From the NCBI GenBank assembly GCA_902519375.1, contig CABYJS010000006.1:1-45884 (forward strand): a DNA stretch of 45,884 nt, in the 5' to 3' direction. Shown piece after piece: positions 35,683-44,368 of the stretch; position 1 is the first letter of the stretch, and the number at the start of each line of letters is the position of its first letter. Position numbers and translations under genes: made by a program. Below the pieces are notes generated by a model that was given only the letters and a program-made list of their open reading frames with translations, was not told the origin of the DNA and did not search any database. This stretch comes from an uncultured Pelagibacteraceae bacterium. Its GTDB lineage: Bacteria; Pseudomonadota; Alphaproteobacteria; Pelagibacterales; Pelagibacteraceae.

Positions 35683-36405
35683 TTATTTTTTAAATTCAGC
35701 ATTTGAATAGATATTTTGAACATCATCATCTTCTTCTAGGGTTTCAAAAAAATTAATCAAATCCTTATTTCTTTCTCTAGAAATCTCAACATTATTGAGA
35801 GGCATCCACTCAATTTCAGTTGAAATAAAATTGGTAATTTCTTTTTCTAAATCTTTTTTAACATTATAAATTTCGTTTACAGGACACTGAATCTCATGAA
35901 AATCATTGTTTGTTTTACATTCATCTGCCCCTGCGTCTATAGCTAGTTCAAATATACGTTCATCTGAAATTTCATTTTTATCGATTTTGATTATTCCTAA
36001 CTGGTTAAAATTATGAGATGCAGATCCTTTAGATCCTAAACTTCCACCTGCTTTTTGAAAAATAGTTCTGATATTTGATGCCGTTCTATTTTTATTGTCT
36101 GTCAATGTTTCAACTATAACTGCAACATTTTCAGGACCAAATCCTTCATATCTAAGATTTTCGAAATTTAATTCGGTATTAATAGATGATTTGTCAATAG
36201 CTCTCTCAATATTATCTTTTGGCATATTTGCAGACCTAGCTGTTTGAATTGCAGATCTTAACCTTGGATTTATCGCAGGATCTTTATCTCCAAGCTTTGC
36301 GGCTACAGTGATTTCTTTTGATAATTTTGAAAAAATTTTAGATCTTTGTTTGTCAGCTTTACCTTTTTTATGTTTAATACCTGCCCAATGAGAATGTCCT
36401 GCCAT
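35683..36405 (-). CDS. yebC: YebC/TACO1-family translation/transcription regulator
   Basis: A 240-residue YebC protein starting AGHSHWAGIKHKKGKADKQRSKIFSKLSKEI, the family signature. IDKSS, YEGFGPENVAVIVETLTDNKNRTASNIR and GGSLGSKGSASHNFNQLGII follow as in all members. Proteins of this family have been described as transcription regulators and, more recently, as ribosome-associated factors relieving stalling at proline stretches; EF-P, with a similar role, is encoded at 44365-44928. Here the motifs support family membership only. It lies between the YmdB-type phosphoesterase (7 bp) and ruvC (3 bp). Confidence 0.95.
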   Translation of the reverse strand: MAGHSHWAGIKHKKGKADKQRSKIFSKLSKEITVAAKLGDKDPAINPRLRSAIQTARSANMPKDNIERAIDKSSINTELNFENLRYEGFGPENVAVIVETLTDNKNRTASNIRTIFQKAGGSLGSKGSASHNFNQLGIIKIDKNEISDERIFELAIDAGADECKTNNDFHEIQCPVNEIYNVKKDLEKEITNFISTEIEWMPLNNVEISRERNKDLINFFETLEEDDDVQNIYSNAEFKK

Positions 36406-36412
36406 AAATTAA

Positions 36413-37216
36413 TTAATCATTATTTAACCGGCCTCCAAAAATATAACTATCAATTTTGTTAGCTAAACCAGTTTCTATATTACAATCAACAATAACACCA
36501 CTCAAAGTTGCGTCACCTTTTGCTGGAAAATGTTTTATTGAATCTTTTTTCATAAATCTATTTAGTGAATTATCTTTGTTCATGCCAATAACAGAATCAT
36601 AATCTCCACACATGCCAGCATCAGTTTGATAAGCTGTGCCATTTTCTAAAATTCTAGCATCATTTGTCGGTATATGAGTATGAGTTCCAACTACTAAAGT
36701 TGCTTTACCATCAAAGAAATGTCCTATAGCGTTTTTTTCGCTTGTGATTTCTCCATGAAAATCAACAATTAGAAAATCGTAGTCATCTTTTAATTTGTAC
36801 TTTTCCATAAATTTTTTTGAAGTTTCAAAAACATCGTCACATTTTTTCATAAAAACATTACCCATTAAATTTAGTACACCTATCTTAATATTTTTTGAAG
36901 TTTCATAGATTTCAAAACCTTTTCCAGGCGCTGGTTCAAATAAATTTCTCGGACGAAGTAAACGTTTTTCTTTATCGACAAAACTCATTATTTCTTTTTG
37001 ATCCCAGACGTGATTACCAGTTGTGATTACATTCACTCCACATCTAAAAAAATCTTCACATATTTCTTTTGTGAGTCCCACGCCCGTCTTATCTGCATTT
37101 TCTCCATTTACAATTACGAAATCAATCTTATTTATTTCTATTTGATTAAGAAGATTATTTGTAATTTTAGAACAACCTGAGATACCAACAACATCTCCTA
37201 AAAATAATATTTTCAT
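36413..37216 (-). CDS. YmdB-family metallophosphoesterase
   Basis: A 267-residue calcineurin-like phosphoesterase of the YmdB/TIGR00282 type. Metal ligands appear in MKILFLGDVVGISG (Asp8), VNGENADKTGVGL, VITTGNHVWDQKEI (Asn-His), DFHGEITSEKNA and VVGTHTHIPTNDARIL. Bacillus YmdB hydrolyses 2',3'-cyclic nucleotides and affects biofilm and motility; the function in alphaproteobacteria is not established, and no relevant substrate gene lies nearby. All active-site residues are kept, so it is probably active. Neighbours are the 5-formyl-THF cyclo-ligase (9 bp upstream) and yebC (7 bp downstream). Confidence 0.9.
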   Translation of the reverse strand: MKILFLGDVVGISGCSKITNNLLNQIEINKIDFVIVNGENADKTGVGLTKEICEDFFRCGVNVITTGNHVWDQKEIMSFVDKEKRLLRPRNLFEPAPGKGFEIYETSKNIKIGVLNLMGNVFMKKCDDVFETSKKFMEKYKLKDDYDFLIVDFHGEITSEKNAIGHFFDGKATLVVGTHTHIPTNDARILENGTAYQTDAGMCGDYDSVIGMNKDNSLNRFMKKDSIKHFPAKGDATLSGVIVDCNIETGLANKIDSYIFGGRLNND

Positions 37217-37225
37217 TTAATTTTT

Positions 37226-37756
37226 TTAATTCGTTACTATAAAATTCAATTTCATGTCATTGTCATTTATTTGTATTTTTTTTACTTTCTGAAAAGAATA
37301 AGCTAAACCAATAGTTATAATATTTTTATTTTTTTTAACTCTTTTAATATATCTGTCATAAAAACCTCCCCCATATCCTATTCTATTGAAATTTTTATCA
37401 AAAGCTACAATGGGCACTAATAAAATATCTGGGTATATGACTTTACCTGAGATAGGCTCGGGTATTCCATACTTATTGATTGAAAGTGGTTCATTTGATG
37501 ACCACTGAAAAAAATCCATTTGGAAATTTTTTTTGATCTTTGGTAATGAAATAAGATATTTTTTTTTTTCGAATTCCTTTAAAATTTTGGTAGTATCAAC
37601 TTCAAAGTTATATGGATAATATCCACCTACAATTTTACCAACAGATTTTGATTTTTGTAGAATTCTTGATATATCTTGAAAATTAATCTGAAACTTTTTT
37701 TCATCATTTTTTTTTCTTATATCTAAAATTTTTTTTCTGATTTCAGTTTTATTCAC
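37226..37756 (-). CDS. ygfA: 5-Formyltetrahydrofolate cyclo-ligase
   Basis: A 176-residue enzyme converting 5-formyl-THF and ATP to 5,10-methenyl-THF, recycling a folate side product. The N-terminal KTEIRKKILDIRKK basic helix, the VGGYYPYNFEVDT strand-turn and the C-terminal FNRIGYGGGFYDRYI nucleotide-binding motif are typical. It follows zapA by 9 bp. In gammaproteobacteria the same pair flanks the 6S RNA gene, but there is no room for that here. FolP and the YgfZ-like protein in this window also deal with folates. Confidence 0.9.
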   Translation of the reverse strand: MNKTEIRKKILDIRKKNDEKKFQINFQDISRILQKSKSVGKIVGGYYPYNFEVDTTKILKEFEKKKYLISLPKIKKNFQMDFFQWSSNEPLSINKYGIPEPISGKVIYPDILLVPIVAFDKNFNRIGYGGGFYDRYIKRVKKNKNIITIGLAYSFQKVKKIQINDNDMKLNFIVTN

Positions 37757-37765
37757 AACGATTTT

Positions 37766-38209
37766 TTAAGACAGATTTTCTAAGTTTGCTTTTTCAACAA
37801 AACTTGAAATTTCATTGGCAGCTTCATCGATCAATTTTTCATAATTTTTTTGATTTATTTCAATTTCATTTTTTAATTTATAATGATTATTGTTCAATTC
37901 ATCTATCTCTTGTTCTTTTTTATTCTTATATTCATAAATTAAGGATTTCAATTCTTTAAATTTACTTGAAAGTTCTATTAACTCATTTTTTTTTTGTTCA
38001 ACTTTTTTTTTAGTTTCATAATACTCATCCATTACTTTTACTGCTGTTATTAATAAAAGTTTATTTTCCCCTAGATTTCCAAGATCATTTTTTAAATTGT
38101 TAAATTTTTGATTAATTTGAATTAATAGTTCCTCTAAATGTTCTTCTTGCCCTTCATCGCAGGCCAATAAAAATTCTTTACCATTAAATTTAATACTTAC
38201 GTTTGCCAT
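37766..38209 (-). CDS. zapA: Cell division protein ZapA
   Basis: A 147-residue ZapA-type protein. The N-terminal globular domain (about residues 1-75: VSIKFNGKEFLLACDEGQEEHLEELLIQIN followed by LLLITAVKVMDEYYE) matches ZapA, which bundles FtsZ filaments at midcell. Residues about 75-140 form a long coiled coil, rich in Lys and Glu, that would mediate tetramer formation. It is longer than E. coli ZapA (109 residues), the extra being coiled coil. Its start overlaps the end of the upstream coiled-coil gene by 13 bp, suggesting the two products are made together. Confidence 0.85.
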   Translation of the reverse strand: MANVSIKFNGKEFLLACDEGQEEHLEELLIQINQKFNNLKNDLGNLGENKLLLITAVKVMDEYYETKKKVEQKKNELIELSSKFKELKSLIYEYKNKKEQEIDELNNNHYKLKNEIEINQKNYEKLIDEAANEISSFVEKANLENLS

Positions 38210-38520
38210 TTGTCTATTTCATCTAGTAAAATATCTGTTTCTTGATTTAATTCATCTATTTTTTCAGAGAATTCAATTTGTTTTTTTTGTTCAATTTTTT
38301 CTTGATTTTGAAATTCATCTAATTTTTTTGTTAAAACGTTATAATCGCTTACTAAACTTTTGTATTTTTCCTCTAATTCTTGCTTTTCAATTTCTAATTG
38401 ATTTTTTTGATCACTTAAATTTTCAATATTTTTTTTTACATCAGGATTTTTAAAATTTAAGTTTTTTAATTTTGTTAACGCATTATTAAGCTTTTTTTCT
38501 TTTTCGATCACAGATTTCAT
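38197..38520 (-). CDS. Small coiled-coil protein upstream of zapA
   Basis: A 107-residue, almost wholly charged alpha-helical protein; heptad-like spacing runs from about residue 5 to 100, and there is no signal peptide or membrane segment. I recognise no enzyme motif. In other alphaproteobacteria a small coiled-coil gene (often labelled DUF4164) sits between zapA and transketolase, and this gene has the same position, so it may be that family and a ZapA partner in the way ZapB is in E. coli. That role is inferred from location and shape only. It starts the minus-strand run, 55 bp from the divergent tkt. Confidence 0.6.
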   Translation of the reverse strand: MKSVIEKEKKLNNALTKLKNLNFKNPDVKKNIENLSDQKNQLEIEKQELEEKYKSLVSDYNVLTKKLDEFQNQEKIEQKKQIEFSEKIDELNQETDILLDEIDKWQT

Positions 38521-38564
38521 ATATATATGATTATATTATTAAATAGAATCTTCTTAGTCTAGAC

Positions 38565-38568
38565 AGGA
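38565..38568 (+). promoter_or_regulatory. Shine-Dalgarno supporting the TTG start of tkt
   Basis: AGGA ends 7 nt before the TTG at 38576, a normal spacing. No ATG in frame lies close enough to serve, and TTG gives the expected transketolase N-terminus ([19 protein letters not shown]). Confidence 0.5.
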
Positions 38569-38575
38569 TAATTTT

Positions 38576-40579
38576 TTGAGTAAACAATATAAAGAATTGG
38601 CTAATTGTATTAGATTTTTATCAATTGATGCAGTTCAAAAGGCTAACTCAGGACATCCAGGAATGCCTATGGGTATGGCAGATGTTGCAACAGTTCTCTT
38701 TAAAGATTTCTTAAATTTTAATCCAAAAAATCCTAATTGGATAAATAGAGATAGATTTGTACTTTCTGCTGGTCACGGGTCTATGTTGCTTTACTCTCTT
38801 TTATATCTTACCGGTTATAAAAGTTTTTCCTTAAATGACATAAAAAAATTTAGACAGCTCGACTCTATTTGTGCAGGACATCCGGAGTATCATCCTAACA
38901 GTGGGATTGAGACTACCACTGGACCATTAGGGCAGGGTATATCAAATGCAGTTGGTTTTGCAATTTCAGAAGAAATTTTAAAAAAACAAGTTGGAAAAAA
39001 AATAATTGATCACAAGACTTATGTTATTGCTGGTGATGGTTGCCTTATGGAAGGAATAAGTCACGAGGCATTAAGTTTAGCTGGACATTTAAAATTAAAA
39101 AATCTTATTTTACTTTTTGACAATAATTCTATTTCAATTGATGGTCCAACTAGCTTGGCAGTTTCAGATGATCATGAAAAAAGATTCAAAAGCTATGGAT
39201 GGGATTATCTAAAAATAAACGGTCATAACTTCAAAGAAATATCAAGTGCTCTTAAAAAAGCGCAAAAATCAAAAAAACCTATAGCGATTTCATGTAAAAC
39301 AACAATAGGTTATGGATCACCAAATAAAGGTGGTAAAGCTTCATCGCATGGAAGTCCATTGGGCGATGAGGAAATAAAGTTGGTTAGAAAAAAACTAAAT
39401 TGGAATTACAGTGTTTTTGAAATTCCAAAAAAATTAAATGAAGAATGGAAATCAATTGGTGCTAAAGCTTCAAAAAAAGCGGAGAAGCATGAAAAAATTT
39501 ATTTTAATAAAATAAAGAAATTAGGTTGGCTAGGATGGTCTATATCTAATAAATTCAAAAAAAATTTTCCTCCAAGGTATAATCTTTCAAGAGATACAAT
39601 AATCAGGCAAATTGAAAAAGCAAAAGTAGATTATTTAAAAACTTTAGAGCCTATGGCAACAAGAAAATGCTCTGAAAAATTTTTAGAAATTATTTCAAAA
39701 CTTCCAAACTTAATTGGTGGGTCAGCAGACTTAGCTGGTTCAAATAATACAAAAACTAAAAATCATAAAATTATAAAACCAAATGATTTTTCTGGAAATT
39801 ATATTCATTATGGAGTCCGAGAGCATGCAATGTGTGGAATTATGAATGGTATTTCACTTCACAGTGGATTAATACCATATGGTGGAACTTTTTTAATTTT
39901 TAGTGATTATTGCAAACCATCAATCAGATTAGCTGCCATGATGAAACAAAAAGTTATTTACGTTTTTACTCATGATTCAATTGGCTTAGGAGAAGACGGT
40001 CCTACCCATCAACCAATTGAACAATTAACTAGTTTAAGATCAATTCCAAATTTAAATGTTTTTAGACCAGCTGATTTTATTGAAACATTTGAATGTTGGC
40101 AAAAAGCTCTTGAAAGTGAAAATTCTCCAAGTGTTATTGCTCTAACTAGACAAGCAATTAATCCTATAAGGATTGAAGTTTCTTCTGAAAATAAGTCATC
40201 ATTAGGAGCATATGAAGTTTTAAGATCTGGCAATGATATTAAAATAACAATAATAGCATCTGGATCCGAAACAACTTTAGCAAGTGATATTTGTCATAAA
40301 TTAGCCACAGAGAATGTTTATTCAAAAGTAATATCAATGCCTTGTCAGGAATTATTTGATCTACAAAGTGAAGATTACAAAAATAAAATTTTAGCTGAAA
40401 CTGAATTAACTGTTTCAATAGAGGCCTCTGAAACCCATTATTGGAGAAAGTATACAGGAACAAAAGGATTAAGCTTTGGGATTAATGATTTTGGAAAAAG
40501 TGCACCACATAAAGAGATCTATAATCATTTTGGATTGAATGCCGATAATATAATTAAAAAGATTAAAGAAAAATTATGA
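38576..40579 (+). CDS. tkt: Transketolase
   Basis: A 667-residue ThDP enzyme moving two-carbon units between sugar phosphates in the pentose phosphate pathway. The start region contains [19 protein letters not shown], the ThDP motif is [20 protein letters not shown] ending in DNNSI, and the second half has the catalytic glutamate region [16 protein letters not shown] and [16 protein letters not shown]. All are intact. The start is TTG at 38576. Its stop overlaps the gapA start (ATGA), placing it first in a tkt-gapA-pgk-fba operon of sugar-phosphate enzymes that also feeds Dxs with glyceraldehyde 3-phosphate. Confidence 0.97.
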   Translation: MSKQYKELANCIRFLSIDAVQKANSGHPGMPMGMADVATVLFKDFLNFNPKNPNWINRDRFVLSAGHGSMLLYSLLYLTGYKSFSLNDIKKFRQLDSICAGHPEYHPNSGIETTTGPLGQGISNAVGFAISEEILKKQVGKKIIDHKTYVIAGDGCLMEGISHEALSLAGHLKLKNLILLFDNNSISIDGPTSLAVSDDHEKRFKSYGWDYLKINGHNFKEISSALKKAQKSKKPIAISCKTTIGYGSPNKGGKASSHGSPLGDEEIKLVRKKLNWNYSVFEIPKKLNEEWKSIGAKASKKAEKHEKIYFNKIKKLGWLGWSISNKFKKNFPPRYNLSRDTIIRQIEKAKVDYLKTLEPMATRKCSEKFLEIISKLPNLIGGSADLAGSNNTKTKNHKIIKPNDFSGNYIHYGVREHAMCGIMNGISLHSGLIPYGGTFLIFSDYCKPSIRLAAMMKQKVIYVFTHDSIGLGEDGPTHQPIEQLTSLRSIPNLNVFRPADFIETFECWQKALESENSPSVIALTRQAINPIRIEVSSENKSSLGAYEVLRSGNDIKITIIASGSETTLASDICHKLATENVYSKVISMPCQELFDLQSEDYKNKILAETELTVSIEASETHYWRKYTGTKGLSFGINDFGKSAPHKEIYNHFGLNADNIIKKIKEKL

Positions 40580-41577
40580 AAATAAAAATTGGAATAAATG
40601 GCATGGGTAGAATTGGAAGAATGATTATTCGATCTATTATAGAAAATAATATTAAAGATATTGAGATTAAACATATAAATAATAGAACAAATTCTGAAGC
40701 TTGTTCTACTCTATTAAAATATGACTCAATTCATGGAAAATTTAATGTAGATTTAGGTTTTGATGGCAAGCATTTAATCATCAATAAAAATAAAATTACA
40801 TTTAGTCAAGAAACAGATTTGAATAATATTAATTGGAAAAAATATGATGTGGATTATGTTTTTGAATGCACTGGAAAATTTAACTCTAAAGACAAATTAG
40901 AGCCTCATCTAGATAATGGGGCAAAAAAAGTTATTGTTTCAGCTCCTTGTAAAAATGCAGACAAGACTATCGTATTTGGAGTAAATGAATCAGAATTAAA
41001 AAAAGATGATAAAATAATTTCTGCTGCATCATGTACAACAAATTGTCTTGCGCCAGTGGCATATGTTTTAAATGAAAATTTTGAAATCGAAACAGGTTTT
41101 ATGACAACTATACATGCTTTTACAAGTGATCAAAGAATTTTAGATAATTCTCACAAAGATCCAAGAAGAGCCAGATCTGCGAGCCAATCTATAATACCCA
41201 CTTCAACTGGAGCATTAAAAACAATTGGAGAAATTATACCCTCTCTCAAAGGAAAATTAGAAGGTGTGGCAATGAGAGTACCTACACCAAATGTTTCTTT
41301 AATTGAGCTTGTCTTTTGTACAAAAAAAGATTTAAGTATAGAAAAAATTAATTCAGCATTTCTGAATTTCAGTAAAAAAAAAAAGATTCTGAAAATTACT
41401 GAGGAAAAACTTGTATCTATAGACTTTAATCACAATCCTGCATCATCTATTATCGATGCAAATTTAACGAATGTGATAGGAAACAAAATGGGTAAAATTT
41501 CTGCGTGGTATGATAATGAGTGGGGTTTTTCGAATAGAATGTGTGATATAGCAGAGTACCTACATAAGATTTCTTAA
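40576..41577 (+). CDS. gapA: Glyceraldehyde-3-phosphate dehydrogenase, type I
   Basis: A 333-residue GAPDH. The Rossmann start is [15 protein letters not shown], the catalytic cysteine is Cys153 in [12 protein letters not shown], and the phosphate sites [21 protein letters not shown]-like and STGALKTIG are present, as is the C-terminal [12 protein letters not shown]. At the cofactor site the usual IND-L of NAD-specific enzymes reads INNR (residues 34-37), so the aspartate that rejects the NADP phosphate is Asn36, followed by Arg37; this hints at NADP or dual use. It overlaps tkt by 4 bp and pgk by 1 bp, and so is probably translated with both. Confidence 0.96.
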   Translation: MKIKIGINGMGRIGRMIIRSIIENNIKDIEIKHINNRTNSEACSTLLKYDSIHGKFNVDLGFDGKHLIINKNKITFSQETDLNNINWKKYDVDYVFECTGKFNSKDKLEPHLDNGAKKVIVSAPCKNADKTIVFGVNESELKKDDKIISAASCTTNCLAPVAYVLNENFEIETGFMTTIHAFTSDQRILDNSHKDPRRARSASQSIIPTSTGALKTIGEIIPSLKGKLEGVAMRVPTPNVSLIELVFCTKKDLSIEKINSAFLNFSKKKKILKITEEKLVSIDFNHNPASSIIDANLTNVIGNKMGKISAWYDNEWGFSNRMCDIAEYLHKIS

Positions 41578-42755
41578 TGAAATATATAAAAGATCTAGAA
41601 AATTTGAGTGAAAAAAGAGTTTTGTTAAGATTAGATTTAAATGTACCTATAAAAAATGGGATTATCACTGATCAAACAAGGATTGATAAAGTATTACCTG
41701 TAATTAACTTTTTAATTAAAAAAAGATCAAAGATTTTAATTATCTCTCATGTTGGAAGACCTAAAGGTAAGATTAACAAAGAACTTTCTCTAAAGCCAAT
41801 TTGTGAGAACTTAGAAAAGAAAATAAATCAAAAAGTAGGTCTTATAAGAAATGATATTTTAGGTTTAAATAGAGATGATTTGTTTAAAAACTCAAAAGAA
41901 CAAATTATTTTTTTGGAAAATATTAGATTTTTTATAGAGGAAGAAAAAAACGATGCTAATTTTTCTAAACATTTATCAAAACTTGTAGATATATTTGTTA
42001 ACGATGCTTTTTCTTGTTCACACAGGGCTCATGCCTCTATTAGTAAAATTACAGAATTTCTGCCTTCTTACGCAGGTCTACAGTTAGAGATGGAAATTAA
42101 TGCATTAAAAAAAGTTACAACTGATATAAAGAAACCAATATCATGTATAATTGGAGGATCAAAGATTTCTACTAAAATTGGTATAATAAAAAATTTAATA
42201 CCAAAATTTGATAACATTATTATTGTTGGGGGAATGGCAAATAATATCCTTAATTATCTTGGAAACCCAATAGGAAAATCATTTAAAGAAGGTAAGTGTG
42301 AATCAATTATTGATGATATTTTTAAAACTTCAAAGAATCATTCTTGCAAAATTGTTTATCCTGAAGATGTTGCAATAGGGAAAAGTAGAGAAGATAAAGC
42401 ACAAATTAAAGAATTAAACGAAATAACAAATGATGATTTAATTTTAGATATTGGACCAAAAACAATAAATAGAATTAAAGATACTATTGAAAATAGCAAA
42501 ACAGTTTTATGGAATGGTCCAGCTGGATATTTTGAAAACCCAAGTTTTGCTTTGGGTAGTTATGAGATCGCAAAAAAAATTGTAGAAAAAAACAAAAATG
42601 AGTCAATATATTCAATAGTTGGTGGTGGGGATACAATAGCGGTTTTGAATCAAATCAATGTAACTGATAATTTTAATTTTGTTTCAACTGCTGGTGGAGC
42701 ATTTTTGGAATATCTTGAAGGTAAAGAGCTTCCTGGTATAAAAGCTCTAAATTAA
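41577..42755 (+). CDS. pgk: Phosphoglycerate kinase
   Basis: Pgk interconverts 1,3-bisphosphoglycerate plus ADP and 3-phosphoglycerate plus ATP. The 392-residue two-lobed protein has RVLLRLDLNVPI, ILIISHVGRPKGK and VNDAFSCSHRAHASI in the N-lobe (substrate site) and IGGSKISTKIG, NGPAGYFE and IVGGGDTIAVL in the C-lobe (nucleotide site). All key residues are kept. Its ATG overlaps the gapA stop (TAATG), and fba begins 1 bp after its stop. It should act in both glycolytic and gluconeogenic directions. Confidence 0.97.
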   Translation: MKYIKDLENLSEKRVLLRLDLNVPIKNGIITDQTRIDKVLPVINFLIKKRSKILIISHVGRPKGKINKELSLKPICENLEKKINQKVGLIRNDILGLNRDDLFKNSKEQIIFLENIRFFIEEEKNDANFSKHLSKLVDIFVNDAFSCSHRAHASISKITEFLPSYAGLQLEMEINALKKVTTDIKKPISCIIGGSKISTKIGIIKNLIPKFDNIIIVGGMANNILNYLGNPIGKSFKEGKCESIIDDIFKTSKNHSCKIVYPEDVAIGKSREDKAQIKELNEITNDDLILDIGPKTINRIKDTIENSKTVLWNGPAGYFENPSFALGSYEIAKKIVEKNKNESIYSIVGGGDTIAVLNQINVTDNFNFVSTAGGAFLEYLEGKELPGIKALN

Positions 42756-42756
42756 T

Positions 42757-43767
42757 ATGTCTGAATTAAATAAAATAGCATTAGAAATATTAAATAACGG
42801 GAAAGGTATTCTGGCTGCTGATGAAAGCACTGGAACAATGTCGAAAAGATTAGAGTGTGTAAATGTCTCATCAACTCCAAAAAATAGGTTGTTGTTTAGA
42901 GAAACACTTTTTAGTTCTTCGAGTATGAGGGAGTGCATAGGTGGTGTAATTTTGTATGATGAAACTATAAAACAAACCTCTTCTAAGAAAAATAAAATTC
43001 CGGATTTGATTTTATCTAGTGGTTCTTACCCAGGTATTAAGGTCGATACTGGAGCTAAAATCTTAGCAGGATCACCAAATGAAAAAATTACAGAGGGTCT
43101 TGATGGATTAAGAGAAAGATTAAAAGAATATTTTGATCTTGGAGCAAAATTTACTAAGTGGAGAGGTGTATATAATATATCAGAGAATTATCCCAGTAAA
43201 CTGTCAATACAATCAAATGCTCACGCTCTAGCGAGATATTCAGCATTAGTTCAAGAATGCAATATGGTTCCGATTGTTGAACCTGAGGTATTAATGGATG
43301 GAGATCATACAGCGAAAGATTGTTATCAAAAAACTTCAGAAGTGATTAAAAAATGCTTTGATGAACTAATTTCTCATAAAGTCGATTTAAAAGGAATCAT
43401 ATTGAAACCAAATATGATTTTAGCAGGAAATAATTCTAAAGATAAAATTTCTGGAGAAGAAGTTGCCAAATTAACTTTGGAGTGTTTAAAAAATTCAGTA
43501 CCATCAGAAGTGCCAGGAATTGCTTTTTTATCTGGTGGACAATCTGAAATAGAAGCAACTGAAAATCTTAACTTAATAAATAAAATCAACGATACTGGTT
43601 TTATAATGAGTTATTCTTATGGGCGAGCTCTTCAGCAAAGTGCTCTTAAATTTTGGTCAAAAAATATAGAAGATATTGAGGGTACTCAAAAAGTGTTTAA
43701 TCATAGGGCAAAAATGAATACATTAGCCGCTCAAGGAAAATGGTCCAAAGAAATTGAGAGTAAATAA
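42757..43767 (+). CDS. fba: Fructose-bisphosphate aldolase, class I
   Basis: A 336-residue Schiff-base aldolase of the animal/plant-like class I family, not the zinc class II type of E. coli FbaA. GILAADESTGTMSKRL lies near the N-terminus, FTKWRGVY carries the conserved Lys-Trp-Arg, IVEPEVLMDGDHT follows, and the catalytic lysine is Lys217 in GIILKPNMILAG. LSGGQSEIEATENLN and YSYGRALQQSALK bind the phosphates. It cleaves or forms fructose 1,6-bisphosphate. It follows pgk by 1 bp, and its last 14 bp overlap the thiE-like gene. No phosphofructokinase or fructose bisphosphatase is in the window. Confidence 0.95.
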   Translation: MSELNKIALEILNNGKGILAADESTGTMSKRLECVNVSSTPKNRLLFRETLFSSSSMRECIGGVILYDETIKQTSSKKNKIPDLILSSGSYPGIKVDTGAKILAGSPNEKITEGLDGLRERLKEYFDLGAKFTKWRGVYNISENYPSKLSIQSNAHALARYSALVQECNMVPIVEPEVLMDGDHTAKDCYQKTSEVIKKCFDELISHKVDLKGIILKPNMILAGNNSKDKISGEEVAKLTLECLKNSVPSEVPGIAFLSGGQSEIEATENLNLINKINDTGFIMSYSYGRALQQSALKFWSKNIEDIEGTQKVFNHRAKMNTLAAQGKWSKEIESK

Positions 43768-44368
43768 TAAAAAATTCATTTATCTTATCTCTCCAAGCAA
43801 AATTAGAAAATCTTTTTATAATGATTTAATTGGTGTTTTAAAATTAAAAAAAGTTAGTTTTTTTCAACTTAGACTAAAAAGTATATCCTTCAAAAAAAAA
43901 TTAGTTATTGGAAAAAAGATAAAAAAAATATGCAAAAAATACAAGACAAAATTTTTGATAAACGATGATGTATTACTTGCTAAAAAATTAAATACAGATG
44001 GATGTCATTTAGGTCAGAAAGATATGAAAATAATTAAAGCAAGAAAAATAATCAAAAAAAAGATAATTGGAATTACATGTCATAATTCAATTAAACTTGC
44101 AAAATCAGCAATTAAGAACAAAGCTGACTATCTAGCATTTGGGGCGTTCAATTTTTCAAAAACTAAGAAGACAAAATACAAAGCAAATTTAATTTTGTTA
44201 AAAAAGATAAAAAAGATAACAAATACTCCTATTGTGGCTATCGGTGGTATAAATTCAGAAAATTATAAAAAACTTCTATTGAATAAAGCTAACTTTTTAG
44301 CTATCTCAGGCTACATTTGGAAAAATAAAAAATTAAAACCTATAGAAGCAATTAAAAAATTAAAATGA
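43754..44368 (+). CDS. thiE: Thiamine-phosphate synthase (ThiE/TenI family)
   Basis: A 204-residue TIM-barrel protein like ThiE, which couples HMP pyrophosphate and thiazole phosphate into thiamine phosphate. The pattern includes FFQLRLKSISF, KFLINDDVLLAKKLNTDGCHLGQKD (Mg/pyrophosphate site), GITCHNSIKLAKSAIKNKADYLAFGAF and PIVAIGGINSENYKKLL (thiazole-phosphate site). It is extremely rich in Lys, Ile and Asn. The start is TTG 43754, inside fba by 14 bp; no closer ATG precedes the first strand. TenI, a close relative without the synthase activity, cannot be excluded by eye. Its stop overlaps the efp start (ATGA). ThiD is at 24090-24902. Confidence 0.82.
   Translation: MRVNNKKFIYLISPSKIRKSFYNDLIGVLKLKKVSFFQLRLKSISFKKKLVIGKKIKKICKKYKTKFLINDDVLLAKKLNTDGCHLGQKDMKIIKARKIIKKKIIGITCHNSIKLAKSAIKNKADYLAFGAFNFSKTKKTKYKANLILLKKIKKITNTPIVAIGGINSENYKKLLLNKANFLAISGYIWKNKKLKPIEAIKKLK

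Noticed and set aside
37757-37765. 6S RNA gene between zapA and the 5-formyl-THF cyclo-ligase, as in gammaproteobacteria
   Set aside because: The gap is only 9 bp, so no RNA gene can fit.
43700-43754. A possible TPP riboswitch before thiE
   Set aside because: thiE starts inside fba, and no TPP-aptamer core (CUGAGA-type segments) is visible just upstream.
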